NCBI GenBank assembly: GCA_036493735.1
Contig: DASXPH010000024.1
Coordinates: forward strand, 186,001 to 250,000
DNA from: AG2 sp036493735
GTDB taxonomy: Bacteria; Gemmatimonadota; Gemmatimonadetes; Gemmatimonadales; Gemmatimonadaceae
DNA: 64,000 nt
Reading direction: 5' to 3'
Under the pieces are notes generated by a model that had not been told where the DNA came from, did no database searches, and saw only the letters and a list, made by a program, of their open reading frames with translations. Both the position numbers and the translations under genes were made by a program. This document shows, piece by piece, positions 17,862 through 25,948 of this stretch (positions are counted from its first letter, which is position 1; each line of letters opens with the position of its first letter).

Positions 17862-17921
17862 TGGATGGTTGGTGGTTGGTGGTCGGTAACTGACAGTCTC
17901 AGCACCGACAGCGTTCACCGA
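17862..17921. repeat. G/T-rich intergenic element between convergent genes
   Basis: Short run of the type GGTTGGTGGTTGGTGGTCGG followed by AACTGACAG. A similar G/T-rich arm with TTGGTTACTGG occurs at 22268-22300. The 3' half of this gap (CACCGACAGCG to CACTCACCG) is a weak inverted partner. It probably belongs to a dispersed family of intergenic palindromic elements and may also end transcription from both sides. Confidence 0.5.
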
Positions 17922-18434
17922 TCACTCACCGCCGATGAGCAGCTTGCCGACCCAGCTTTCGCGCGCTGGCGCCTCGAAGTGATCGCGCCAATCACCGGCG
18001 TTCGTTAGGCCGGTATCGAAGACGCACGTGTCCGCGCCGATCACGCCCGTCGCGGCCAGTTGTGGCACCCCGCCACGCTCGACGCATTGCACCGAGCCAT
18101 CGGACGCGCGGTAGAAAACCCGGCCGCCGCCGACGAGTCGTGTGCCGAGCGGGCGTTCGATCCCCTGGAGCACGCGAAAAAGGCCGTCGATCGAGCAACC
18201 CGACGCGTTCTCTTGCGTACTGTCGACGCCCACCGTGAGCAGGTGCTCATCGCGCCAGTCGCGGGCGCAGGTGAGTGGCACGCCGTGAGCTTTCCACTGG
18301 CCCAGAAAGCGGTCAACCTCGCCGAGCAGTCGCTCGGCGTCGCCGTCAGTAAGTGGTCGGTCGCTGCCGAATACCCAAATGCGCGACTCGTCTGGCAAAC
18401 GCTCGAAAGGTACGATAGGCATTGCATTAAACAT
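17922..18434 (-). CDS. Conserved protein often annotated ABC-transporter ATPase, no Walker motifs
   Basis: 170 residues from ATG 18434 (MFNAMPIVPFERLPD; ATG 18422 also possible). The frame is open much further upstream, but only because it is antisense to the antiporter gene. Core features are LPDESRIWVFGSDRPLTDGDAE, FLGQWKAHGVPL, and a central TVGVDSTQENASGCSIDGLFRVLQ with a conserved Cys. The family is known from Bacteroidota and relatives under the misleading label ABC transporter ATPase; it has no P-loop. Function is unknown. It is divergent from the antiporter gene, 88 bases apart. Confidence 0.8.
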   Translation of the reverse strand: MFNAMPIVPFERLPDESRIWVFGSDRPLTDGDAERLLGEVDRFLGQWKAHGVPLTCARDWRDEHLLTVGVDSTQENASGCSIDGLFRVLQGIERPLGTRLVGGGRVFYRASDGSVQCVERGGVPQLAATGVIGADTCVFDTGLTNAGDWRDHFEAPARESWVGKLLIGGE

Positions 18435-18522
18435 ATCGTCCGAGCCTATCGTGGCGACGACTTCCGCTGCTGGACTGGGGTCGTATGTTGCGCATCCGGC
18501 TCCGAACGTCAGCGACCAGCAC

Positions 18523-19992
18523 ATGCTCGAGCACTTTTCGGCTACGCTCGCCCTCATCGGTATCGTCGTTCTCGTCTCGTCCCTACTTTCTGGCTGGGTC
18601 GAGCGAACGGGATTGCCGCAGGTCGCGATCTTTCTCGGGCTTGGTCTGGTACTTGGTCCGTTCGGGCTCGGCCTCGTCGACCTGAGGCTCCGCTCGCTTT
18701 CGCTGCAGGTGATCTCGACGCTGGCGCTGGTGCTCGTGCTCTTCAGCGACGCCATCGGGGTGGACATCGGCGAAGCACGGCGCAATCGGCGACTCGCGCT
18801 CTTCGTGCTGGGGCCTGGTACGTTGCTGCCAGCGCTCATCATCTCTGCGGGAGCGTGGTTCCTTCTCGGGCTCTCGATTCCGGCGGCGCTCATTCTCGGC
18901 GCAGCACTCGCTTCGACCGATCCGGTGCTGCTGCGCTCGCTGGTCCGTCGTCCCGATCTGCCCGGCGACGCGCGCATTGCGCTCCGGCTCGAGAGCGGCA
19001 TGAACGACGTCGTGCTCCTCCCCATTGTCGTCCTCTCGATTCTCGTTCTCGAGCTCCGCGCCGGTATGGTCGACACGCCGGCCATTGGCCGCCGATTGCT
19101 CGGCCTCTTCGTGCTCGGCCCGGTGCTTGGTGGCTTCATCGGGTGGACGGCGATCATGCTGCTCGAGCGGATTCGCCGCCGCTTTGGCGTTAGGCGCGAT
19201 TACGAGTCGCTCTACGCGCTGGGAGTCGCCTTCACCGCGTACGCCGCGGCGGAGGCCGTGGGCGGCAGTGGCTTTCTCGCCGCCTTTGCCGCCGGCTTGA
19301 TGGTCGCGTCGCTCGACATCGAGCTATGCGATTGTTTTTTCGACTATGGCGAAGCAAGCGCCGAGATGTTCCTCCTTCTGACGTTCGTCGCGTTCGGCGC
19401 ATCGCTGATCTGGATCGGCCTCACCGCCGTGGACGGTCGCACCATCGCGTTCGCGGCGGTTGCGCTGCTCGTGCGAACCGCAGTGCTCCTTCCGGTGCTC
19501 AAGCACGCCGGAGTGAGTCCCGCGAGCCGACGGCTCATCGCGTGGTTCGGGCCGCGTGGGCTGAGCACGCTGTTGCTCGTGCTGCTTGCCGTTTTCGCGA
19601 ACGTTCCCAGTGCGGAGCGGCTGTTCGCCATCGCCTGTCTCGTCGTGCTGCTGTCCGTCGTCGTCCACGGCGGTGGTATCGCGCTGTTGCTGCGCCGACG
19701 TGGCGAAGCCGTGGCTGTCGCAGCACGCCGCGCGGCGTTGCCAGTACTCGACGCAGGCGCGACGGAAGCGTCAGCCGGCGCCGCGGCTGAACGCATAACG
19801 ATTCCGGAGTTGCGGGAGCTGTGGGCCAGTGGTGAGCAAGCGATCATCGTCGATGTACGCACAGACCGCACATACCGAGGCGATAGCCTGCGGGCCCGTG
19901 ATTCGGTTCGGGTGCCGCCGGACGACGCCGTGCGCACTGCGCGACAGCTTGGCCTCCGCCAGCATGGTACGCTCGTGTTGTATTGTGCGTGA
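18523..19992 (+). CDS. CPA1-type Na+/H+ (K+/H+) antiporter with C-terminal rhodanese domain, stopped by in-frame TGA
   Basis: 489 residues from ATG 18523 (MLEHFSATLALIG). Twelve or so membrane helices form a NhaP-like exchanger, including the ion-binding region ALASTDPVLLRSL (TDP) and RLESGMNDVVLLPIV (ESGxND), both CPA1 hallmarks, and FLAAFAAGLMVA. After about residue 430 a cytosolic rhodanese-like domain begins (ITIPELRELWASGEQAIIVDVRTD), then VRVPPDDAVRTARQL and LVLYCA followed at once by TGA. The same frame continues for 48 sense codons that complete the rhodanese fold, to a TGA at 20137. So the domain is either truncated by a nonsense change or read through, possibly as selenocysteine. 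Confidence 0.9.
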   Translation: MLEHFSATLALIGIVVLVSSLLSGWVERTGLPQVAIFLGLGLVLGPFGLGLVDLRLRSLSLQVISTLALVLVLFSDAIGVDIGEARRNRRLALFVLGPGTLLPALIISAGAWFLLGLSIPAALILGAALASTDPVLLRSLVRRPDLPGDARIALRLESGMNDVVLLPIVVLSILVLELRAGMVDTPAIGRRLLGLFVLGPVLGGFIGWTAIMLLERIRRRFGVRRDYESLYALGVAFTAYAAAEAVGGSGFLAAFAAGLMVASLDIELCDCFFDYGEASAEMFLLLTFVAFGASLIWIGLTAVDGRTIAFAAVALLVRTAVLLPVLKHAGVSPASRRLIAWFGPRGLSTLLLVLLAVFANVPSAERLFAIACLVVLLSVVVHGGGIALLLRRRGEAVAVAARRAALPVLDAGATEASAGAAAERITIPELRELWASGEQAIIVDVRTDRTYRGDSLRARDSVRVPPDDAVRTARQLGLRQHGTLVLYCA

Positions 19993-20139
19993 GAGAACGA
20001 AGCGACGAGCGCCCGTGTGGCGCGCGAGTTGAGGCAGGCCGGCTGGACGAAGGCGCTCGCCCTCGTCGGCGGATGGCGGGCATGGCGCGAGGCGGGTCTT
20101 CCGGTCGAGCCAAAGGAAGACGCGGTACCGTCAGTCTGA
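19993..20139 (+). other. In-frame continuation of the rhodanese domain after TGA
   Basis: 48 sense codons in the antiporter frame after TGA 19990-19992, reading ENEATSARVARELRQAG, then ALALVGGWRAWREAGLPVEP, a normal rhodanese C-terminal half (GGWxAWxxAGxPV). About 38 of 48 codons end in G or C, as in the neighbours, so the segment is still under coding-like composition. In relatives I know, the loop reads YCACPNEATSAR, which places the TGA at the second Cys. Confidence 0.75.
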
Positions 20140-20155
20140 TCGTCGACGGTACCGC
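20122..20155. terminator. 11-bp perfect inverted repeat around the distal TGA
   Basis: GCGGTACCGTC (20122-20132) pairs with GACGGTACCGC (20145-20155) around a 12-base loop that contains the TGA at 20137-20139. There is no T run. The position suggests that the transcription unit ends here, beyond the first TGA. It could also stop transcription arriving from the opposite strand. Confidence 0.55.
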
Positions 20156-20186
20156 GCCTCTGGCTGCCTAACGCTTAGCTCGCAGC

Positions 20187-21563
20187 CTAGCGACGCACGG
20201 GAGATCCTGGTGTCGTCGGAGGCAGCGCGGGAGCGACAACCGGTGGCGGCGGCGTGTTGTTCGACGGCGGTGCTGCACCATCGAGGATGCCGCCCCTTGC
20301 GACGAGCTGCGCCGCGAGCACGGTTTGTATCACCCCGGCGATATTCGCCGTCGCGACCTGGGGCGCGCCACCGTCGCCGCCGCCGGAGATCGTGACCAGC
20401 TTCGCCTCCGATAGCGCCTGGGCGATTGCCGGCGCGATCTGCGGCAACATCTCGATCTGGCGATAACGGAAATACGCCTCACCGCCGGCTTTGATCGAGT
20501 CGTTGACCATCTGAATCGCTTCGGCTTGCGCCTCGGCAATGCGGCGGATGCGAATGGCCTCGGACTCCGCGGCGGCGGTCGCTTCGATGCGCACGCGTTC
20601 GGCGTCGGCTTTCGCCTGCGCGATCTGGGTAGCGTCCAGCTCTGCTTCGCGCTGAACTCCCTGGGCCTGTTGACGCTTGGCTTCTGCCTGCGCGACAAGG
20701 GCGGCATTGCTGGCTTTTGTTTGCTCCAGCTCGCGCTGCTTGTCGGAGATCGCGCGCTCGGCCTCGAGCTGGGCCTCCTTCGCGCGGCGCGACTGCTGCG
20801 CCGAGACAATGTCCGCGTTGGCCTGAGCTTCCGCCGCCGACATTCGCCGACGCGCCTCGGCCACCTCGGACTGCACGACCTTGATGTTGAGTGAGTTGAA
20901 AATCAGGCCAAGGTCGGTGAGCTCGCGCGAGCACGCCTTGCGAATGATGACCGCGAGCGGATCGTCTTCATCCTCCTGTCCCGCCGCGGCGGCCAGCGCG
21001 AGCGCCTGGGGCTTCGCGGACGTGATGGCCGTCCCGGGGTTGGCCGTGGTCGATTCCAGCAATGCCCGAGCCGGCACTGATTTCGCCGAAAAGAGCTGGT
21101 CGTGGGTGAGCAGATTGATTGCGCGACGACCCGAGCTCGAAAGCAGGTCGGTGAGAGTGCTCATCTGATCGGATTCGGGCTTCGCGAAGAACCGGTTCGC
21201 CGCGGTACGAACCATGACGTCCGAATCACCGACGGAAACGATCGCACTCGCCAGCACGCGAATCTTGATCGGCTGCGGATGCCCGTTCTCGTCTACGTCT
21301 GCCGTCTGGTCGGTGATGTCGAGATCGACGTTGATGACTTTGCTCGAGATCGTAGTTCCCGTCGTGAGCAGAGGAATCTCCTTCGACTTTCCCGGTCCGC
21401 GATAAATGACCGTTCCACCCGCGATCCAGCTGACGAGACGAACGGTTCCCGCCTCCACATCACGGAGAAATGCCGCGACGATCGTGGGTATCACGACAAA
21501 CAGTAAGAGCAGCGCACCAGCGCCGAGGAAGAGCGGATTCGTGAGGATTGTATGGAGATCCAT
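20187..21563 (-). CDS. SPFH/band 7 flotillin-like membrane protein
   Basis: 458 residues. An N-terminal membrane helix (LFLGAGALLLLFVVIPTIVAAF), then an SPFH domain (GTVRLVSWIAGGTVIYRGPGKSKEIPLLT to about residue 240, interrupted by an Ala/Gly-rich segment ending GQEDEDD). A long Ala/Glu/Gln-rich coiled coil follows (residues 250-370), then a conserved end with ISGGGDGG and a Pro-rich tail (PPSNNTPPPPVV). Flotillin-like proteins build oligomeric scaffolds at detergent-resistant membrane patches. It is the last gene of a four-gene minus-strand operon that includes an NfeD-like OB-fold protein, the usual SPFH partner. Confidence 0.9.
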   Translation of the reverse strand: MDLHTILTNPLFLGAGALLLLFVVIPTIVAAFLRDVEAGTVRLVSWIAGGTVIYRGPGKSKEIPLLTTGTTISSKVINVDLDITDQTADVDENGHPQPIKIRVLASAIVSVGDSDVMVRTAANRFFAKPESDQMSTLTDLLSSSGRRAINLLTHDQLFSAKSVPARALLESTTANPGTAITSAKPQALALAAAAGQEDEDDPLAVIIRKACSRELTDLGLIFNSLNIKVVQSEVAEARRRMSAAEAQANADIVSAQQSRRAKEAQLEAERAISDKQRELEQTKASNAALVAQAEAKRQQAQGVQREAELDATQIAQAKADAERVRIEATAAAESEAIRIRRIAEAQAEAIQMVNDSIKAGGEAYFRYRQIEMLPQIAPAIAQALSEAKLVTISGGGDGGAPQVATANIAGVIQTVLAAQLVARGGILDGAAPPSNNTPPPPVVAPALPPTTPGSPVRR

Positions 21564-21638
21564 GACGCTACCTTCGCCGAAGCGAAATGAGACTGTGGGG
21601 AGATCTACCCCGACAATGCAGTTAAATGATTGATATAG

Positions 21639-22265
21639 CTAGACGCGGCGTACGATGCAGCGGTTACGCTCGGCGTCCACCTCGTCGATGCGCACCGGAT
21701 CCCCGGCGCGCACCCGGATTCCTGCCTCCTGATCGTCGCGGTGGAGCGTGCCTAACAACTGCACCATCTGGCCATCGAGCTCGAGAGCAACGAGTCCGTC
21801 GCCTCTTGCATCGAATGTGGTCGCCGCATGGGCCTCGTCGCCAATGCAAGTCTCCAGTGTCAGCGCCGGTGCCGACTCGAAGCGAAAAAGAAAATTCCAC
21901 AACGGTCGTGTAATACCCAGCTCGAAAAGAATCCCTCCCGCCGCCGACACCGGCAGCAGCAGCGCACCCGGCAGGATCGGTTGAAGCATCAACCCAACGG
22001 CGCCGAAGCCCACCAGCATGCTGAACAGCGGCCGCGGCGACAGCAGCGCCCAGAGTGCGCGTGCCCCACCGACTTTTCCCGCGCCGCGACCAGTTCCGCG
22101 CCCAGCCCGCATTCCACCGCGCACTGAGGCAGCGTGGTGCCCCGTGTGTGGCCCATGAGCAGCGTGCGCTCCATGGTGCCCACCAATGGTATGGGTGAAA
22201 CCACTCAATCCCATAATGCCCAAGCCGGCGGCACCGAGAAGGAGTGAGAATTCGTAAATGTTCAT
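21639..22265 (-). CDS. NfeD/YqiJ-like membrane protein with OB-fold domain
   Basis: 208 residues. N-terminal membrane helix (FSLLLGAAGLGIMGLSGF), then a His/Gly-rich loop (HTIGGHHGAHAAHGPHTGHHAA) and an Arg/Gly-rich stretch. Two more hydrophobic helices follow (LFSMLVGFGAVGLML, LPGALLLPVSAAGGILF), then a C-terminal OB-like beta domain (GDEAHAATTFDARGDGLVAL, then GIRVRAGDPVRIDEVDAERNRCIVRRV). NfeD-type OB-fold proteins partner SPFH proteins, which fits the operon position. The His-rich loop could bind metal, an inference from composition only. Confidence 0.83.
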   Translation of the reverse strand: MNIYEFSLLLGAAGLGIMGLSGFTHTIGGHHGAHAAHGPHTGHHAASVRGGMRAGRGTGRGAGKVGGARALWALLSPRPLFSMLVGFGAVGLMLQPILPGALLLPVSAAGGILFELGITRPLWNFLFRFESAPALTLETCIGDEAHAATTFDARGDGLVALELDGQMVQLLGTLHRDDQEAGIRVRAGDPVRIDEVDAERNRCIVRRV

Positions 22266-22267
22266 GG

Positions 22268-22382
22268 GGAGTGGTTGCTGGTGGTTGGTTACTGGTGATT
22301 GGTGGGTTCGGATGGCGGCGAGCTACGCTCGCCGTATTCCTTTGTCGCACCAGCCACGAGTCACCAACAACCAATGACCAAT
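22268..22382. repeat. Nested palindromic intergenic element, ~115 bp
   Basis: The outer arms, a G/T-rich segment near 22271-22300 and a C/A-rich one near 22350-22382, are imperfect inverted copies (about 20 of 26 positions match). The centre holds a perfect 8-bp hairpin, CGGCGAGC-TAC-GCTCGCCG (22316-22334). It fills the whole gap between two operon genes. It may be a REP- or MITE-like element, an mRNA-stabilising hairpin, or both. Confidence 0.62.
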
Positions 22383-23311
22383 TAGGGTTTTGGAAGCTGA
22401 ATCATCGGCATCGCCGAACCGCTCACCTGCGGCATCTGACCATTCCAGCGCTTCGCCATCTCGTACTGAACGAGCGTCGAGGTGAGACTCCGCGAGAGCA
22501 AGTCGTTCGCACGGGCCTGCGCTTCCGCCTCCGTAAGGATAGCCTTCGCGCGGCCAGCCGCCTTGATCGAGTCTCCCTGTGCCTGGAATTGGTTCTTCTG
22601 CAGCTCGTTTTGCGCCGTCAATGCCTGCTGCTGCATGACGTTCTTCTGATTGATCGCCTGGATCACCGCGTCCGGTGCCCGGAGCTCGTTGATCGTAAAC
22701 TGCTTCACAATGAAGCCGTACGGAGCCAACGCGGCTGCGATCCGTTGCTGCGCCTGGTTCACGGCTTCCGCCTTTTTTGGCCCGATGACCGCGGCAATCT
22801 CCTCGTTACCGATGACCTCCTGAAGTGCCTGCCGAATCGTTTGCTTTACGTAGGTGTGCTGAATGGAAGCGATGTCGCGCCGAAATGACGTGTAGAGGTA
22901 TGGCGCCTTGTCAGCATCCAGCTCGAACGACATCGAGACATCGAGAGAGAGAGGCTGGCCTTCCTTGCTATTCACGTTGATCTCGTCGTTGTTGGGCGAG
23001 CCCTCCGTCGAGCCCTTCGTCAACACGAGCGTCTGCATATAAATCGGATACTCTTCGATCCCGGTCGTCAGCGGATTACGCATATGCAAACCTGGACCGA
23101 GTGGCTTGGAGTCGACGCCGCCACCGGCGCGGTGAATCACGATGCCTACATATCCGGGATTCACGTACGTGACGGTGTTCGGAATCAGGAACAACAGCAC
23201 GACAATCCCGGCGGCGATGCCCAGCAACCGCATGAAACGCGACGAGCTAGCCGGAGTGCGAACGAACCCCATCCCTTCGAGTCGATCACCAACACCGGTC
23301 CCGCTAACCAT
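22382..23311 (-). CDS. SPFH/prohibitin-family membrane protein
   Basis: 309 residues from ATG 23311, which overlaps the previous stop by 8 bases; ATG 23272 (MGFVRTP) is an alternative. One membrane helix (LLGIAAGIVVLLFLIPNTVTYV), then a prohibitin-type SPFH domain: NPGYVGIVIHRAGGGVDSKPLGPGLH, YPIYMQTLVLTKG, SLDVSMSFELD, VKQTIRQALQEVIG, QRIAAALAPYGFIVKQFTINELRAPD. A coiled-coil tail (QNELQKNQFQAQGDSIKAAG) and the end MPMIQLPKP follow. Prohibitin-like proteins are membrane scaffolds, often linked to protease control. It is distinct in sequence from the second SPFH protein of the same operon, so not a recent duplicate. Confidence 0.92.
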   Translation of the reverse strand: MVSGTGVGDRLEGMGFVRTPASSSRFMRLLGIAAGIVVLLFLIPNTVTYVNPGYVGIVIHRAGGGVDSKPLGPGLHMRNPLTTGIEEYPIYMQTLVLTKGSTEGSPNNDEINVNSKEGQPLSLDVSMSFELDADKAPYLYTSFRRDIASIQHTYVKQTIRQALQEVIGNEEIAAVIGPKKAEAVNQAQQRIAAALAPYGFIVKQFTINELRAPDAVIQAINQKNVMQQQALTAQNELQKNQFQAQGDSIKAAGRAKAILTEAEAQARANDLLSRSLTSTLVQYEMAKRWNGQMPQVSGSAMPMIQLPKP

Positions 23312-23558
23312 GGACAGTCTCCTTGTAACAATCGGGGCACATCACGTCCCCGCTGGCGAGGCGCACCAGGTCGGTTTCTTTGCGCGGCCCGTGAATTGGG
23401 CAGTTGAGCTCCGCCGCGCGGTCGAGTTGCCTCCGGTTACGCGTCTGGCGGAGCCTGACGCCAACCTGCGTGAACGAAACGACCACGAAATAGAGAAGGG
23501 CGGCTCCCGTCGCCAGTAACGCGACGAACAGCACACCCTCGAGGATGATGACGCTCAT
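23304..23558 (-). CDS. Small membrane protein with CPIH...CPDC zinc-ribbon-like tail
   Basis: 84 residues. An N-terminal membrane helix (VIILEGVLFVALLATGAALLYFVVVSF), a basic stretch, then a short tail with two pairs, CPIHG and CPDCY, spaced about 20 residues apart. This suggests one zinc site. First gene of the SPFH operon, overlapping the next gene by 8 bases, so translationally coupled. I do not recognise a named family; it may be an accessory subunit of the SPFH complex. Confidence 0.78.
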   Translation of the reverse strand: MSVIILEGVLFVALLATGAALLYFVVVSFTQVGVRLRQTRNRRQLDRAAELNCPIHGPRKETDLVRLASGDVMCPDCYKETVHG

Positions 23559-23755
23559 ACTTGTGCCGTCATGACGTGCCGTACGAGCCGGCAGTTTCAG
23601 AGGTCAGTAAGGGATCCGCTGAGGACGGCTGCATCCGTCGACACGTCACGGAGTTGCACGACCGACTGCTCGGGGAAGCTGCACCGCAGCCTCTTGCCGC
23701 CACGCTGCCTCGACCATAGCTCTCGCATCTCAACCAGCCGACAGCTTCCACCACA
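23559..23755. promoter_or_regulatory. Divergent promoter region
   Basis: 197 bases between the SPFH operon (minus) and the amidase gene (plus). Promoters for both should lie here. I could not pick out convincing boxes and see no repeats. Confidence 0.4.
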
Positions 23756-25588
23756 ATGACTGAACTCGCGAAATACGACCGGCGAGCCTTCATGGCCTAT
23801 TTCAGCTCGATCGGCCTCGGCTCGACGCTATTTCCCGGGGTGCTCTGGGCACAGATGCAGCAGCAGCCCCAGGCACCCGAGATCACGAAGGAAATGATCG
23901 CGTCCGCGGAGCAGATCGCGGACGTGAGTTTCACGGATGATGAACGCACGGCCATCGTGCGCAGTCTGCAGCAGGCGCGGAACGCGGTCGATCAACTTCA
24001 TCGCACGCCGCTCGACATGTCGGTCTTCCCGGCGATCGTTTTCGATCCCGTTCCTCCCGGTGAAACGCTGCCGCCAAAGACGAAGGCGGCAATGGTGCGG
24101 ACCCGCGTGCCGGTGATGAGCCGACCGGGAAGTCTCGAGGAGATCGCCTATGCACCCGTGACGCAGTTGTCCACACTCGTTCGCTCGCGCAAAGTAAAAT
24201 CCGCGGAGCTCACGGAGATGTATCTGTCGCGCCTCAAGCGTTTCGATCCCCAGCTCCACTGCGTCATCACCCTCACGGAGGAGCGGGCGCGAGCCCAGGC
24301 GAAGGCGGCCGACGCGGAAATCGCGCGCGGGAAGTATCGCGGTCCTCTGCATGGCGTGCCCTGGGGCGCGAAGGACTTGCTTGCGGTGAAAGGCTATCCG
24401 ACCACATGGGGAGCGGGCCTCTATAAAGAGCAGTCGTTCGACTACGACGCGGCTGTCGTTAGGCGACTGGACGATGCAGGAGCGGTACTGATCGCCAAGC
24501 TGACGCTGGGCGCGCTCGCTCAGGGCGACCGATGGTACGCGGAGCGAACGCGTAATCCATGGAATCCCGAAACCGGCTCCAGTGGCTCGTCTGCCGGACC
24601 GGCATCGGCGACAGCGGCCGGTTGCGTTGCATTCTCGATCGGATCAGAGACGAACGGCTCGATCACATCGCCGTCGCGAGTCTGCGGATTGAGTGGATTC
24701 CGGCCCACCTTTGGTCGTGTCCCACGCACCGGCGCCATGGCCCTGTCGTGGACGATGGACAAGCTCGGGCCAATCTGCCGGAGCGCGGAGGATTGCGCGC
24801 TCGTCTTCGATTCGATTCATGGTCCGGACGGCTTCGACTACTCGGTGAAGGATTATCCGTTCAACTGGAACGCAAACGTCAAACCGACTCAGCTGCGCAT
24901 CGCTTACATCAAGTCCCACTTCGAGGGGACCCGCCCCGATGGCACGCCATTCCGCAGTGAGGAAGCACTCAATGTCTTGAAGGTCCTCGAGTCGTTAGGT
25001 GTGAAGCTCACGCCGATCGACGAGCCGACGCCGACCTCCGGCTTTCTCGCGCAGTTGACGCTCAACGCGGAATGTGGCGCCGCCTTTCAGGGCGACACGC
25101 TCAACGGAAAGATCAAGGAGCTCGAGCCGTATAGCACATGGCCGAACACCTTCCGTGCAGCGCAATTCCTGCCGGCGGCCGATTATGTAAATGCTCAGCG
25201 CGCGCGAACGCAGCTCTGTAAGCAGTGGTGGGAGCTCTTCAAGGCACACGATGTGATCCTGACGCCGCGCGAGAATACGTCCGTCACGAACATCACGGGT
25301 ACGCCGTCGATCGTTGTACCCACCGGGTTCGCCCTTCCGCAAAATCAGGGACGTGGCGGCCCGGGTGCAGTGGTGGCTGGCGCAGCGGCATCGGCGAGCA
25401 CTGCTCGCGGGGACTCGGGACGCGGTGCCCCGCCCCCGACGCCGACACCCCCAGTGTCGACAATTCCGCTGCCGACAACGATCTACATGATGGGCCCGAT
25501 CTATCAGGACGAAAAGATTCTCGCCGTCGCGCACGCGTTCCAGCAGGCGACGAACTTTCATCTGAAGCGTCCGCCGCAATTCGTCTGA
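23756..25588 (+). CDS. Amidase-signature-family hydrolase with Tat-like signal
   Basis: 610 residues. The N-terminus MTELAKYDRRAFMAYFSSIGLGSTLFPGVLWAQ resembles a twin-arginine signal. The amidase-signature fold follows, with the catalytic triad Lys in GVPWGAKDLLAVKG, the cis-Ser in ETGSSGSSAGPASA and the nucleophile Ser in GSETNGSITSPSRVCGLSGFRPTFGRV. It is longer than GatA-type amidases because of about 140 extra N-terminal residues and a Gly/Ala/Pro-rich insert (QNQGRGGPGAVVAGAAAS through PPPTPTPPVS) near the C-terminus, inside what is usually the VVPxGF...GLQLVG segment. It ends at a perfect hairpin terminator. Likely cleaves amides outside the cytoplasm; substrate unknown. Confidence 0.92.
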   Translation: MTELAKYDRRAFMAYFSSIGLGSTLFPGVLWAQMQQQPQAPEITKEMIASAEQIADVSFTDDERTAIVRSLQQARNAVDQLHRTPLDMSVFPAIVFDPVPPGETLPPKTKAAMVRTRVPVMSRPGSLEEIAYAPVTQLSTLVRSRKVKSAELTEMYLSRLKRFDPQLHCVITLTEERARAQAKAADAEIARGKYRGPLHGVPWGAKDLLAVKGYPTTWGAGLYKEQSFDYDAAVVRRLDDAGAVLIAKLTLGALAQGDRWYAERTRNPWNPETGSSGSSAGPASATAAGCVAFSIGSETNGSITSPSRVCGLSGFRPTFGRVPRTGAMALSWTMDKLGPICRSAEDCALVFDSIHGPDGFDYSVKDYPFNWNANVKPTQLRIAYIKSHFEGTRPDGTPFRSEEALNVLKVLESLGVKLTPIDEPTPTSGFLAQLTLNAECGAAFQGDTLNGKIKELEPYSTWPNTFRAAQFLPAADYVNAQRARTQLCKQWWELFKAHDVILTPRENTSVTNITGTPSIVVPTGFALPQNQGRGGPGAVVAGAAASASTARGDSGRGAPPPTPTPPVSTIPLPTTIYMMGPIYQDEKILAVAHAFQQATNFHLKRPPQFV

Positions 25589-25611
25589 CGGCGCACGAAG
25601 CAGCACCACCG

Positions 25612-25647
25612 ATGCCCCGCGCTGGATCACCTTCCAGCGCGGGGCAT
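25612..25647 (+). terminator. Hairpin terminator after the amidase
   Basis: Perfect 14-bp stem: ATGCCCCGCGCTGG (25612-25625) and CCAGCGCGGGGCAT (25634-25647) with an 8-base loop. The tail is TCAGCTTC, with no strong T run. Confidence 0.75.
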
Positions 25648-25948
25648 TCAGCTTCACCGCCCCGCAGCGCGCATAACGAACCCATGCCCTCGTCCGTGGG
25701 TCACGCGGGCTAGCGGTGTTCGCAGGTGGGAATCGGCTGTCCGAAACCGGACACTGTGATTGATTGCTTACAAAAGTCAGACAGCGCCTCCGCAACGCTG
25801 CGCATATTTCGTTTGTCAAATTTGGTGTCGTGCGGCAGGATCGAGACACGGACCAGCGAAACTCGGGACGCCTCGTCACGGTATTGCTGAAGTATCCGGT
25901 GCTCGACGGCGCGCGATCATGCAGATCATCTCGACCCGCAGGAGCTAG
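25648..25948. other. Gap upstream of the LytS-type kinase
   Basis: About 300 bases, more AT-rich in the middle (for example TTGTCAAATTTGG near 25815). No gene with a ribosome site is seen. It probably contains the promoter of the two-component operon. Confidence 0.45.

Noticed and set aside
18435..19157. Upstream extension of the minus-strand frame ending at 17922
   Set aside because: Ser/Thr/Arg-rich residues opposite the antiporter; family similarity begins only at the ATG 18434.
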